Of a DNA stretch of 64,000 nucleotides, positions 35,645 through 43,728 are shown in pieces; the first letter of the stretch is position 1; each line of letters begins with the position of its first letter. The notes beneath the pieces are model-generated. The model did no database searches, was not told the DNA's origin, and saw only the letters and a list, made by a program, of their open reading frames with translations. The position numbers and the translations under genes were made by a program. Origin of the DNA: Pseudomonas viridiflava (GTDB lineage: Bacteria > Pseudomonadota > Gammaproteobacteria > Pseudomonadales > Pseudomonadaceae); contig NZ_UWFN01000265.1 in NCBI RefSeq assembly GCF_900602065.1, forward strand, positions 558,001 through 622,000, given 5' to 3'.

Positions 35645-35669
35645 GGAAAAAGAAACCCCGCCGAAGCGG
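35645..35669 (-). terminator. Strong intrinsic terminator just before the holin/tail operon
   Basis: On the minus strand ACCCCGC-TTCG-GCGGGGT is followed by TTCTTTTT, 22-25 bases ahead of the holin start. A transcript from the Q-like gene side would meet it before entering the lysis and tail genes. Confidence 0.8.
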
Positions 35670-36107
35670 GGTGGGTGACTGCCTGTAGAGGCCCGATGAC
35701 GTGGCTAAGAAGCCTGCCTGTCGCTGCTGCCTCAGGCGTAAATCTCAGATCGTGCCGCCTTTGTACCTCCCGCCGGAAAGCATGGGAAGTGCTGATTTCA
35801 GGGTGGTTCAGATGCGACGGGAACGCGACAGGAATGTGACCAGAACACGACAAAGTAGCTCGACGAACGGTTGGTTGTGCAGCCTGAGCCGGTTATTCCA
35901 GAGACTGAACCTCGGTGAGCGATTACAAGATTGGGTTCAGTCTAGAAAGTTGTGTTTGGCGGGTGATCGCCCGTTGCTGGTACCGCGTTGTCGCGCAGCA
36001 AACATTGGACCTGTAGGAGCTGCCGGAGGCTGCGATGAGGGTATGTCAGGATAAATGCTTCGCAGTCTTCGGCAGCTCCTACAAGTCGATGAGTTCCAGC
36101 ATGCTTT
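35670..36107. other. Non-coding stretch between holin terminator and Q-like gene
   Basis: About 440 bases with no supported gene. It contains one REP pair (36011-36083). Open frames here on the plus strand lack ribosome-binding sites and family resemblance. Confidence 0.4.
36011..36083. repeat. REP pair inside the tailocin locus
   Basis: CTGTAGGAGCTGCCGGAGG and CTTCGGCAGCTCCTACA arms, with one mismatch each from the family consensus. It shows that the chromosomal REP family has entered the tailocin region. Confidence 0.85.
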
Positions 36108-36524
36108 TTATAGGCTGGACGGAGCGCCGCGCTTGCCCGTACTCGCCATCACGATCGACATCACTAACTCATGCAGTCGCTGCACCCGGTTGCGGTAAGT
36201 CCGGTCAGCGCCTTCGGCAATCCCCGCGGTGCGCATCTGCTCGCGCACCGGCACCAGTTCGCAATAGCGTTGTGTGGCAAGTCTGGCCAAAGCCGCCTGA
36301 CCCGGTGTGCGCTGCAATTGAGCGACGGCACGGTCTATGGCTGTGGCGATGGTGTCCATGCCTGTGCCACCGCCATCCAGAATGCGCGAGCCCGGTGTGC
36401 TGCGCGGTGGTGCCCCACCCCACTCGATCAATGCCCCCAACTGGCTGCCTAAACCGCCACCCAAACCTTGCTCGCGGGTTTGCTCGCCCCAATGCACCAT
36501 CAGCTTTTCGATTTCCTTGATCAT
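36108..36524 (-). CDS. Q-like antiterminator candidate / unknown tailocin regulator
   Basis: 138 residues. An N-terminal VHWGEQTREQGLG, a middle TAIDRAVAQLQRTP and a C-terminal helix-turn-helix-like region (RYCELVPVREQMRTAGIAEGADRTYRNRVQRLHELV) resemble phage antitermination Q-type proteins. This is pattern recall, not a match. It is the first gene of the leftward arm, divergent from the repressor, and faces a terminator before the holin gene, which fits an antiterminator role. Confidence 0.45.
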   Translation of the reverse strand: MIKEIEKLMVHWGEQTREQGLGGGLGSQLGALIEWGGAPPRSTPGSRILDGGGTGMDTIATAIDRAVAQLQRTPGQAALARLATQRYCELVPVREQMRTAGIAEGADRTYRNRVQRLHELVMSIVMASTGKRGAPSSL

Positions 36525-36645
36525 TGTTGTTGCTCTCCATCAACTCCATACCCGCACAGCAGGCATCGTGAAAAACCCAAGGCGTGATTAATCAACCTGG
36601 CTGAAGCCAGGCAAATCGTTGCGAACCTGTGGGATGAACAAAAAG

Positions 36646-36686
36646 ATTAGCAATCGCTAATATTTACATCAATAGCAAAATGTAAT
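36646..36686. promoter_or_regulatory. Paired operators ATTAGC-N4-GCTAAT upstream of the repressor
   Basis: Site 1 (36646-36661) is perfect: ATTAGC-AATC-GCTAAT. Site 2 (36671-36686) is AATAGC-AAAA-TGTAAT. Their centres are 25 bp apart. They lie between the divergent Q-like and repressor genes. The same pair with the same spacing lies at 37860-37900. Confidence 0.75.
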
Positions 36687-36720
36687 TTACTGTCTGCTAA
36701 CGCAAAGCGATGATTGAGCC

Positions 36721-37437
36721 ATGGATATTTACGAACAACGCCTCAGAGCCCTTCGCCATGCTATGGCCGGCCTCACCCAGAAGGACTTCGCCAACCAGTT
36801 CGGCCTCGACGCTTCTTATCTGTCGCAGCTGTTGAACGGTCATCGAAAACTAGGGGAAAAAGCGGCTGCTACCTTGGAGGGCAAGATCGATCTCGCCCCA
36901 GGCACACTGGTCTCTCCAGAGCCTTCGGACAGCGGTGACCTGCTGGAGCGAGAGAAGCCAAAAGCAGCAGCACCCGTCGACACCCGGAAAGTCATGGAGT
37001 CTTTGGGGTTCATCACCATCCCGCATCTGAACGTGGCGGCCTCGATGGGCTACGGCCTGGTTCCGGAACATCAGGTTGAAGTCATCCGTGAAATGACGGT
37101 GCATCTCGACTGGCTGAAAACTCAAGGCATGTCGTACTCAAGCCTCGAAAACCTGGCGATCATCACCGGCGATGGCGACAGCATGGAAGGTACCTTTCGC
37201 GACGGCGACTCGCTGCTCGTTGATCGAGGCATCACCGAAATTCGAACCGATGCGGTTTACGTGTTCACTCTCGACGGCGATCTGTTCATCAAGCGCCTAC
37301 AGAGAATGACCGGTGGAGCGCTGCGCATGATTTCGGACAACCCGGTTTATCCGCCGATCATGATCGATGGCGCTGACCTTGAGAAAATCCATATTCAGGC
37401 GCGGGTATTACTGGTCTGGAACGCCCGAAAGCTGTAG
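36721..37437 (+). CDS. S24-family repressor (PrtR/LexA-like) of the tailocin
   Basis: 238 residues. The N-terminal HTH (TQKDFANQFGLDASYLSQLLNGHRKLG) binds DNA. The C-terminal S24 peptidase domain has the catalytic serine in GDSMEGTFRDGDSLLVDR and the lysine in DGDLFIKRLQR, as in RecA-cleavable phage repressors and PrtR of P. aeruginosa. It should hold the locus silent until DNA damage. Operators at 36646 and 37860 are the likely targets. A terminator follows at 37457. Confidence 0.9.
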   Translation: MDIYEQRLRALRHAMAGLTQKDFANQFGLDASYLSQLLNGHRKLGEKAAATLEGKIDLAPGTLVSPEPSDSGDLLEREKPKAAAPVDTRKVMESLGFITIPHLNVAASMGYGLVPEHQVEVIREMTVHLDWLKTQGMSYSSLENLAIITGDGDSMEGTFRDGDSLLVDRGITEIRTDAVYVFTLDGDLFIKRLQRMTGGALRMISDNPVYPPIMIDGADLEKIHIQARVLLVWNARKL

Positions 37438-37456
37438 CTCTCAATGCGATCTGTAA

Positions 37457-37481
37457 CAAGCCCGCCGATGCGGGCTTTTTA
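37457..37481 (+). terminator. Intrinsic terminator after the repressor gene
   Basis: AAGCCCGC-CGAT-GCGGGCTTTTT, about 20 bases past the repressor stop. Confidence 0.88.
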
Positions 37482-37496
37482 ATGCCTCACAGAAAA

Positions 37497-37563
37497 AAGA
37501 GTACACACGTACTCTTTTCTCTTGCCGATTGGCCCTCCGATATTTACTGTATGTATATACATA
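37497..37563. promoter_or_regulatory. Two palindromes upstream of the DUF1654 gene, one LexA-box-like
   Basis: AAGAGTAC-ACAC-GTACTCTT (37497-37516) is a perfect eight-base-arm dyad. TATGTATATACATA (37550-37563) is a perfect palindrome within CTGTATGTATATACAT, which keeps the left half of the CTG-N10-CAG LexA box but has CAT on the right. The ribosome-binding site AAGGAGGA follows. Confidence 0.5.
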
Positions 37564-37580
37564 ACACCAAGGAGGAACTC

Positions 37581-37832
37581 ATGTCCAAGACGCAACCCAG
37601 AGCGCTCGTCCCCCCAACATCACTGGAGATGCTGGGAGCGCGTATTCAGAAAATCCTCACATCACCTGCCGCCCGTAAGGAGCATGCCGCGCTTGTTTAC
37701 AAAGCGCCGGACGAATCTCAAGAGGACTGGGATCAGATCATGGATGCCATCACCGAGACCGATGGTGTGTACGCAGCCCTTCAGGACGACGGGTCTGTCC
37801 GCGTCTTCTGGGATGTGCCCGCTCAAGACTGA
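37581..37832 (+). CDS. DUF1654 family protein
   Basis: 83 residues from the ATG at 37581, which has a near-perfect AAGGAGGA; the frame extending to 37482 is rejected. LEMLGARIQKILTSPAARKEHAALVYKAPDESQEDWDQIMDAITETDGVYAALQDDGSVRVFW is the DUF1654 pattern, a Pseudomonas-specific family often found beside pyocin and prophage control genes. Function unknown. The upstream palindromes suggest DNA-damage-linked control. Confidence 0.8.
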   Translation: MSKTQPRALVPPTSLEMLGARIQKILTSPAARKEHAALVYKAPDESQEDWDQIMDAITETDGVYAALQDDGSVRVFWDVPAQD

Positions 37833-37859
37833 AGGACAAAAGGCGCAAGCAAAGAAATA

Positions 37860-37900
37860 TTTAGCAAATGCTATTGTATAAATAATTAGCTGTTGCTAAT
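37860..37900. promoter_or_regulatory. Paired operators ATTAGC-N4-GCTAAT upstream of the PrtN operon
   Basis: TTTAGC-AAAT-GCTATT (37860-37875) and a perfect ATTAGC-TGTT-GCTAAT (37885-37900), centres 25 bp apart, 35 bases before the first gene. Sequence and spacing match the pair at 36646-36686. Confidence 0.78.
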
Positions 37901-37935
37901 TTAACTTCGTACCCAATCATTACCGAGTACGAGAC

Positions 37936-38133
37936 ATGAAAAAACCAACGCATCACCCTCGCTGCCAGGTGTACTTGCACCCGGCAGCCACTTCGAATCC
38001 TGCTGCGATCCACGCTATCCAGCAGCAAGCCGGACTTTTACTGATCATCACACCGAAAAAAAAGCGTGCACAGAGCAACGCACCGTTAACACGTACGGAT
38101 GAAATCAACCCTTGGGGAGGTGACGTAGCATGA
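37936..38133 (+). CDS. Small unknown protein co-transcribed with the PrtN-family gene
   Basis: 65 residues, basic C-terminal half (TPKKKRAQSN). CQVYLHPAATSNPAAIHAIQQQAGLLLIIT is the most conserved-looking part and may form a small alpha/beta unit. No family is recognised. Its stop overlaps the next start (ATGA), so it is translationally coupled to the activator. It may modulate the repressor or activator; this is only inferred from position. Confidence 0.65.
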   Translation: MKKPTHHPRCQVYLHPAATSNPAAIHAIQQQAGLLLIITPKKKRAQSNAPLTRTDEINPWGGDVA

Positions 38134-38372
38134 GCCAGACACTCAACCAACTGCGGTCTGAATTCGCAACGCCGTGCCCGACGTTAAGCGCCGTTCGGGA
38201 ACGGTATTTCTCCCACATATCGAGCGATCGCTACCTGATGCGAAAAATCAGCAATGGCACAATTGCCCTCAAAGTCACTCGACTTGGCGGCTCCAGCAAA
38301 GGTCAGCCTGTCGTGTATTTGCACAATCTTGCGGATTATCTGGATGCTCAGGACCAGTTACAGGCCGCGTGA
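38130..38372 (+). CDS. PrtN-family (pyocin activator-like) transcription activator
   Basis: 80 residues. LSAVRERYFSHISSDRYLMRKISNGTIALKVTRLGGSSKGQPVVYLHNLADYLDAQ follows the pyocin activator pattern (YF, then R/K-rich turn, then hydrophobic VxLxDLAxYID). In P. aeruginosa PrtN switches on pyocin genes and is repressed by PrtR. Here the paired operators upstream suggest the same circuit driving this tailocin. Confidence 0.72.
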   Translation: MSQTLNQLRSEFATPCPTLSAVRERYFSHISSDRYLMRKISNGTIALKVTRLGGSSKGQPVVYLHNLADYLDAQDQLQAA

Positions 38373-38381
38373 CCCGAGACC

Positions 38382-38400
38382 GCCGCTGTCACACAGCGGC
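38382..38400 (+). terminator. Stem-loop after the PrtN-family gene
   Basis: GCCGCTG-TCACA-CAGCGGC, ten bases past the stop, without a T-run. The remaining bases to 38638 contain no supported gene. Confidence 0.45.
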
Positions 38401-38638
38401 ATCACGCTCATGCTCACCAGGCAACAATCGCGCTGACATATCAGCCTGGAGCTCAAAAATTGGATTGCTTTGCTTACATAGAGAAGCGTCTATCTCAACG
38501 GTTTTCGTCACAACATTGATTTTCATCATTTTTTTCGGCTCATTACTGGATATTTCCAAATAATCAGCTAGGCGGCCTCAAGCTGAACCGTTTAACGTCG
38601 ATAGGCTACTAACGTTTCCCTTCCGACAGGCCCCTCGC

Positions 38639-40270
38639 ATGAACCTGAGAAACCTCAACATCGCCCCCCGGTCGCTGCTTTGCTTTGGCTTTTTTGCCAT
38701 ATTGATTACAGCCTTGGGTCTGTTCTCCTTGCAGCAGTCCACTGGTTTGAAAGAGTCACGAGAGACGCTGCAGGACAACGTACTGCCTACTATTCAAGCC
38801 ATTGAACAGATCAAGACTGATTTGATGACCATCCGCCTGGGCAACACAGGTCTACGTGCGGCGCAAAATGCTGAGGGTGTCAAACGTCAGCTCGAACGCA
38901 TCAGCCAGGCTCGTGCAAGCCTGGAAGCGGATGTCCGCAAGTTAAAACCTTTGCTGATCACTGAAACTGGTCAGAAAGCATTCTCCAGTATGGAGCAGCA
39001 CCTGTCGGCTTACCTCGGTGTTCACAGCCGCTTCCTGGATGCCGTCGAACAAAAACGCGAAGACGTTATCAATGCGATGACGATTTCTACCGGAGAAATG
39101 ACTCTCTCAGCGGACGTATTGAGTAAGGACATCACCGAGGTTTCGCGCCTGGCAAACCTGAAAATGGCTGAATCTGACGCCGCGGCAGACCAGACCTACT
39201 CCCAATCCCGTAACGTCACCATTGCCGCGATTCTGATCGCACTGGCCGCGACACTGGCACTGGCTGCGCTGTTTACCCGCAGCCTGGCTGCGCCAATTGC
39301 CAAGGCCTTGGCCGTTGCCCAGCAAATCGCCGCCAACGATCTCAGCCAGCCGATCGACATTGATGGCAAGGACGAACCAGGTCGACTGCTGCAAGCGCTG
39401 TCGGTGATGCAACAAAACCTGCGCCGCACACTCGGTGAACTGGGCGACTCCTCGTCGCAACTGGCATCGACCTCCGAAGAGATGACCGCCGTTACCGAGG
39501 ACTCGTTGCGTGGTGTGCAGCGTCAGAACGATGAAATCAATCAGGCTGCAACAGCCATTAATCAGATGAGCGCAGCGGTTGAAGAAGTAGCACGCAACGC
39601 TTCGCTGGCGTCCACAGCTGCGCGTGATTCGAGCCAGTCGGCAGAAAACGGCAGCAAGCGTGTCGGCGAAACCGTGAGTGTGATCAATGAGCTGCACCAG
39701 GCGGTCGGTGTCACCGCGGTCGAGATCGACGGCCTGGCCGTGCAGGTTCAAGGCATCAGCGGCGTGCTGGACGTGATTCGCGGTATTGCTGACCAGACCA
39801 ACCTGCTCGCACTCAACGCGGCGATTGAAGCGGCACGCGCGGGTGAAGCCGGTCGTGGTTTTGCGGTGGTAGCGGACGAAGTTCGCGCGTTGGCGCATCG
39901 TACTCAGCAGTCCACTGCCGAGATCGAAAAAATGATCGCCTCGATTCAGGACGGTGCCGGTAAAGCAGTCAGCGCCATGGGCCACAGCAGCGAACGCGCA
40001 CGCGCGAGCCTTGATGTCGCTGAAGCGGCAGGTCTGGCACTGGCTGAAATCACCGCGGCGATTGTGCAGATCAACGAACGCAACATGAGCATTGCCTCGG
40101 CAACCGAAGAGCAAGCACAAGTCGCCCGCGAAGTTGACCGTAACCTGACCAGCATCCGCGACCTGTCCCTGCAGACATCGGCAGGTGCCAACCAGACCTC
40201 GGCAGCCAGCAGCGAGCTGTCGCAACTGGCGGTGGGCCTGAATCAGCTGGCGCTGCGCTTCAAGATGTGA
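38639..40270 (+). CDS. Methyl-accepting chemotaxis protein
   Basis: 543 residues. A first helix (about 15-31), a four-helix-bundle periplasmic sensor ([36 protein letters not shown]), a second helix (about 195-213), HAMP, and a cytoplasmic signalling domain with the conserved hairpin [20 protein letters not shown] preceded by [22 protein letters not shown]. It signals through CheA/CheW. The ligand is unknown. It marks the right flank of the tailocin. Confidence 0.93.
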   Translation: MNLRNLNIAPRSLLCFGFFAILITALGLFSLQQSTGLKESRETLQDNVLPTIQAIEQIKTDLMTIRLGNTGLRAAQNAEGVKRQLERISQARASLEADVRKLKPLLITETGQKAFSSMEQHLSAYLGVHSRFLDAVEQKREDVINAMTISTGEMTLSADVLSKDITEVSRLANLKMAESDAAADQTYSQSRNVTIAAILIALAATLALAALFTRSLAAPIAKALAVAQQIAANDLSQPIDIDGKDEPGRLLQALSVMQQNLRRTLGELGDSSSQLASTSEEMTAVTEDSLRGVQRQNDEINQAATAINQMSAAVEEVARNASLASTAARDSSQSAENGSKRVGETVSVINELHQAVGVTAVEIDGLAVQVQGISGVLDVIRGIADQTNLLALNAAIEAARAGEAGRGFAVVADEVRALAHRTQQSTAEIEKMIASIQDGAGKAVSAMGHSSERARASLDVAEAAGLALAEITAAIVQINERNMSIASATEEQAQVAREVDRNLTSIRDLSLQTSAGANQTSAASSELSQLAVGLNQLALRFKM

Positions 40271-40323
40271 GGATGAGCTGCGCCGTGCCCCTGACACGGC
40301 GTAGTTTCACGGAAACATTGGAA

Positions 40324-40397
40324 CTGTAGGAGCTGCCGAAGGCTGCGATTGCGCTGTGTCAGCGATAACTGATCGCAGCCTTCGGCAGCTCCTACAG
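40324..40397. repeat. REP pair
   Basis: CTGTAGGAGCTGCCGAAGG and CCTTCGGCAGCTCCTACAG arms just downstream of the chemoreceptor gene. Same family as at 3654. Confidence 0.9.
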
Positions 40398-40430
40398 AAA
40401 TGCATTCCAATCCTGAGGATGCATTTAGCT

Positions 40431-40754
40431 CTAAACCCTCACCCGCCGCTCCACCACTATCTCCGGCAAATCCAGACGTCGCATATACACCCGCAAGGGC
40501 TCGCTGATGCGCAAGCGGTCGTCGATGTTCTGCTCTAAAAGCAGTTGAAGGCGATCCCGACTGAGGGTCATGAGTTCATCTTTCCCGGCCGTCCAGACGA
40601 ATTCACAGGCCGGAATAATGCCGTCATCGCTGACATCCATGCCGAACGAATCTTCGCTGAAACGCACGATGTATCGCTGTGCCTTGTGGTGGTAACCGAC
40701 GAAGCCTGCGAGGTCATCGGCTGCTTCGCAAATAGCGCTGGAGGTGGTTTTCAT
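40431..40754 (-). CDS. Conserved hypothetical protein beside the Fe-alcohol dehydrogenase
   Basis: 107 residues from the ATG at 40754 (MKTTSSAICEAADDLAGFVGYHH). A GTG at 40790, overlapping the stop of the dehydrogenase gene, is an alternative start and would couple translation. The sequence contains FSEDSFGMDVSDDGIIPACEFVW and a basic end (RRLDLPEIVVERRVRV). No family recognised. Confidence 0.6.
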   Translation of the reverse strand: MKTTSSAICEAADDLAGFVGYHHKAQRYIVRFSEDSFGMDVSDDGIIPACEFVWTAGKDELMTLSRDRLQLLLEQNIDDRLRISEPLRVYMRRLDLPEIVVERRVRV

Positions 40755-40786
40755 CAACAGTTCTGCCTCAATGAGTGGGGCGCTAT

Positions 40787-41935
40787 TCACAGTGCGCGGC
40801 GGAAGATGTCTTCTATTTGCGCCTGATCAGCAGGGCGCGGGTTGGTCAGGCCGCAAGCGTCTTTCAAGGCATTGGCCGCCAGGATCGGGAAATCCTCTTC
40901 CTTCACGCCCAAGGCAGTCAGCCCCGGTGGAATGTCGATGGAGCCCGCCAACGTACGAATCGCGGAAATCGCGGCACGGGCTCCCTCCTCCGGCGACAGA
41001 CCACGAATGTCAGCACCCATGGCATGCGCCACATCTGTCAGGCGCGCCGGGCAGACCCTTGCATTGAAACTCTGCACATGAGGCAGTAATACCGCGTTGC
41101 ACACGCCATGCGGCAAGTCATAGAAGCCACCGAGCTGGTGAGCCATGGCATGCACGAAACCCAGAGACGCATTGTTAAACGCCATGCCCGCGAGAAACTG
41201 GGCATACGCCATGTTTTCTCGTGCCTCCATGTCTGATCCATCGTCCACTGCACGGCGCAGATTACGGGCGATCAGCGCCATAGCCTTCAGAGCGCAGGCA
41301 TCGGTGATCGGCGTGGCGGCGGTCGAGACATAAGCTTCGATGGCGTGCGTCAACGCGTCCATGCCGGTAGCAGCAGTCAGTGATTTGGGCATTTTGGCCA
41401 TCATCGCCGGGTCATTGACTGACAACAGCGGTGTCACGTTACGATCAACGATGGCCATTTTTACGTGGCGTACTTCATCCGTGATGATGCAAAAGCGGGT
41501 CATCTCACTCGCCGTGCCTGCCGTTGTGTTGATGGCGATCAACGGCAATTGCGGATTTTGCGAACGGTCCACTCCTTCGTAGTCGCTGATATGCCCGCCG
41601 TTGGTGGCGCACAACGCAATGCCTTTGGCGCAGTCATGAGGCGAGCCACCGCCCAGGGAAATCACGAAGTCGCATTCCCGCTCACGCAAGAGCGCCAGGC
41701 CGCTCTCGACATTGCTCACCGTCGGGTTGGGTTGCGCACCGTCGAACACCACCGAGTCAATGCCCTGCTCCACCAGCAGACCGGCGATGTGGGCAGCGAG
41801 CCCAGCCTTGGCCAGACCTGCGTCGGTGACAATCAGCGCTTTGAGGAAGCCGTATTTACGGATCGCCTGCATGGCCTCATCGAGACAGCCGAGGCCCATG
41901 ATGTTCACGGCGGGAATGAAAAAGGTGCTGCTCAT
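40787..41935 (-). CDS. yiaY: Iron-containing alcohol dehydrogenase (YiaY/AdhB type)
   Basis: 382 residues. [16 protein letters not shown] is the NAD-binding GGGS motif. The Fe ligands fall in [13 protein letters not shown] and [29 protein letters not shown]. It oxidises primary alcohols or reduces aldehydes with NAD(H) in the cytoplasm. YiaY-type enzymes also act on L-threonine; the true substrate is not known. Confidence 0.88.
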   Translation of the reverse strand: MSSTFFIPAVNIMGLGCLDEAMQAIRKYGFLKALIVTDAGLAKAGLAAHIAGLLVEQGIDSVVFDGAQPNPTVSNVESGLALLRERECDFVISLGGGSPHDCAKGIALCATNGGHISDYEGVDRSQNPQLPLIAINTTAGTASEMTRFCIITDEVRHVKMAIVDRNVTPLLSVNDPAMMAKMPKSLTAATGMDALTHAIEAYVSTAATPITDACALKAMALIARNLRRAVDDGSDMEARENMAYAQFLAGMAFNNASLGFVHAMAHQLGGFYDLPHGVCNAVLLPHVQSFNARVCPARLTDVAHAMGADIRGLSPEEGARAAISAIRTLAGSIDIPPGLTALGVKEEDFPILAANALKDACGLTNPRPADQAQIEDIFRRAL

Positions 41936-42043
41936 GATGGAACCTCGGCGTGGTCGCCTGCGCGTGGAGAATGCTTACAGCATGCGCGCGCCGAGGAAGG
42001 GTGAATTGATCTGGCTCAATGAATGAAGAAGCAAGCACGCCAC

Positions 42044-42133
42044 CTGTAGGAGCTGACGAGCAACGCGAGGCTGCGATAGAGGTGTATCAGACAGGTCGCT
42101 ATCGCAGCCTCGCGTTGCTCGTCAGCTCCTACA
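42044..42133. repeat. REP pair, variant arms (GTAGGAGCTGACGAGCAACGCGAGG)
   Basis: Shares the outer CTGTAGGAGCTG but has GACGAGCAACGCGAGGCTGCGA in the stem instead of CCGAAGGCTGCGA. Arms are perfectly complementary across about 30 bases. It lies between the dehydrogenase and methyltransferase genes. Confidence 0.85.
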
Positions 42134-42145
42134 AGGGTTTTGGTG

Positions 42146-43363
42146 TCATTTGATAAACCCATCCGCCTGCAGCAACGTTTCCAGGCATTGTTCCTGGATG
42201 CCGTAGAACACTTTCAACTCCTGGATTTTCGCCAGAATTTCAGTGGACTTGAGCGGCTCGGCGCGCTTCACGGCCAGAATCATCTTGTTCTTGTTGGTGT
42301 GCTCCAACGAGATGAATTCGAACACTTTGGTCTCGTAGCCACAGGCTTCAAGCAGTAATGCACGCAGGCTGTCGGTGACCATTTCAGCCTGCTGCCCCAT
42401 ATGCAGACCGTATTGCAGCATCGGCCGCAGCAGCGTCGGGCTCTGGATTTGCAGACGAATCTGCTTATGGCAGCACGGCGAACACATGATGATCGACGCG
42501 CCGGAACGAATGCCCATATGGATGGCGTAATCGGTGGCGATGTCGCAGGCATGCAAGGCGATCATCACGTCCAGTGCGCTGGGCGCAACGCTGCGTACGT
42601 CGCCGCATTCGAAGGTCAAACCCGGATGCTCAAGCCGGCCTGCTGCGTTGTTGCACAAGGTGACCATGTCCTCACGCAATTCAACGCCAGTGACCTGACC
42701 GTCAGCCTGCAACGTATTGCGCAGGTAATCGTGAATAGCGAAGGTCAGATAGCCCTTGCCCGAGCCGAAATCCGCCACTTTGATCGGCTGATCTAGCTTG
42801 AGTGGTGAAGACGTCAGTGCGTGGGAGAAGACCTCAATGAACTTGTTGATCTGCTTCCATTTGCGCGACATGGACGGAATCAACTCATGCTGCTTGTTGG
42901 TCACGCCCAAATCAGTCAGAAACGGTCGGGTCAATTCCAGATAACGCTTCTTCTCGCGGTCATGACCCGCAGACGGCGCTTCACGCTCCTGCTGCGCTTT
43001 GCTCTTGAACAGAGTGCTTTTGCCTTTCTTGCTGAACTCCAGCTGGACCTCATCGGTCAACGACAACAAGTGCGCGTTCTTGAATGATTCGGGCAACAGA
43101 TCGGCAATGACCTGCACCGCTTCCACCAACGGGAAGTTCTTGGTGATATCACGGGTCTTGTAGCGATAAACGAAGGACAGGCAAGACTGATCCTTAACGG
43201 TCAGCGCTTTGATGATCACCCGCTGCAACTCGGCTTCGGCGCCTACGTACTTGGCCAGTACCAGCTTGATGAACGAGTTCTGGGAAAGACTGTTTTCCAG
43301 CAGGCTCAAAAACTGCGCACGATGATCTGGCGCGGGCTGGGTCGAAGTAACTGTGACTGACAT
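42146..43363 (-). CDS. SAM-dependent methyltransferase (Methyltransf_32-like)
   Basis: 405 residues from the ATG at 43363, with GAGG eight bases upstream. The N-terminal half (about 1-170) is unrecognised. The C-terminal half has the SAM site VADFGSGKGYLTFAIHDYL, GVELREDMV and ALHACDIATDYAI, then MCSPCCHKQIR. The CSPCCH motif and HACD-A pattern match the methyltransferase-32 type found in RNA-modifying or uncharacterised enzymes. Substrate unknown. Confidence 0.8.
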   Translation of the reverse strand: MSVTVTSTQPAPDHRAQFLSLLENSLSQNSFIKLVLAKYVGAEAELQRVIIKALTVKDQSCLSFVYRYKTRDITKNFPLVEAVQVIADLLPESFKNAHLLSLTDEVQLEFSKKGKSTLFKSKAQQEREAPSAGHDREKKRYLELTRPFLTDLGVTNKQHELIPSMSRKWKQINKFIEVFSHALTSSPLKLDQPIKVADFGSGKGYLTFAIHDYLRNTLQADGQVTGVELREDMVTLCNNAAGRLEHPGLTFECGDVRSVAPSALDVMIALHACDIATDYAIHMGIRSGASIIMCSPCCHKQIRLQIQSPTLLRPMLQYGLHMGQQAEMVTDSLRALLLEACGYETKVFEFISLEHTNKNKMILAVKRAEPLKSTEILAKIQELKVFYGIQEQCLETLLQADGFIK

Positions 43364-43728
43364 CAAAAACGCCTCGAAACGAGCAGATAGCAAAGGCGGC
43401 TATTTTAGGCGGGTTAAGGCGTTGAAGGTTGGATTAATTGAAGGGCGCTGGTCTGGAAGAATGAACTCGGATTGGCGAGCCTATCGTCTGTTTGTTACTT
43501 TTTGATTCCGAATGGCTGAAGTGACTTTAGCCAAAACTGAAGTTCCCCTGCATAATCCGTCGCCTACGCCAAGATGTCGAAAACCTGCGCTACAGATACT
43601 CGGTGCGATGATAAGCGCAGCGGCAATCTGCAGCCCTGGCCGACATGCAATACCAAAGGTCTAAACCCATAAAATATGGCTGCCTGTTATTTAATGCGAG
43701 TTGCGGGCAAAGCCTTGAGAAATCATTC
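43364..43728. other. Intergenic region between divergent methyltransferase and bglX
   Basis: 365 bases. No gene or strong hairpin seen; it must hold both promoters. A frame from 43645 into bglX is not preceded by a ribosome-binding site. Confidence 0.4.

Noticed and set aside
37548..37563. Perfect LexA box before the DUF1654 gene
   Set aside because: The right half reads CAT rather than CAG, so it is only LexA-like; kept as a candidate within a broader regulatory entry.
20102..38372. Intact Mu-like prophage
   Set aside because: No transposase, integrase, portal, capsid or terminase genes are present, and no attachment repeats were seen at the edges.
39107..40297. 396-codon frame antisense to the chemoreceptor
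   Set aside because: Shadow of a long helical coding region; the plus-strand product is certain.
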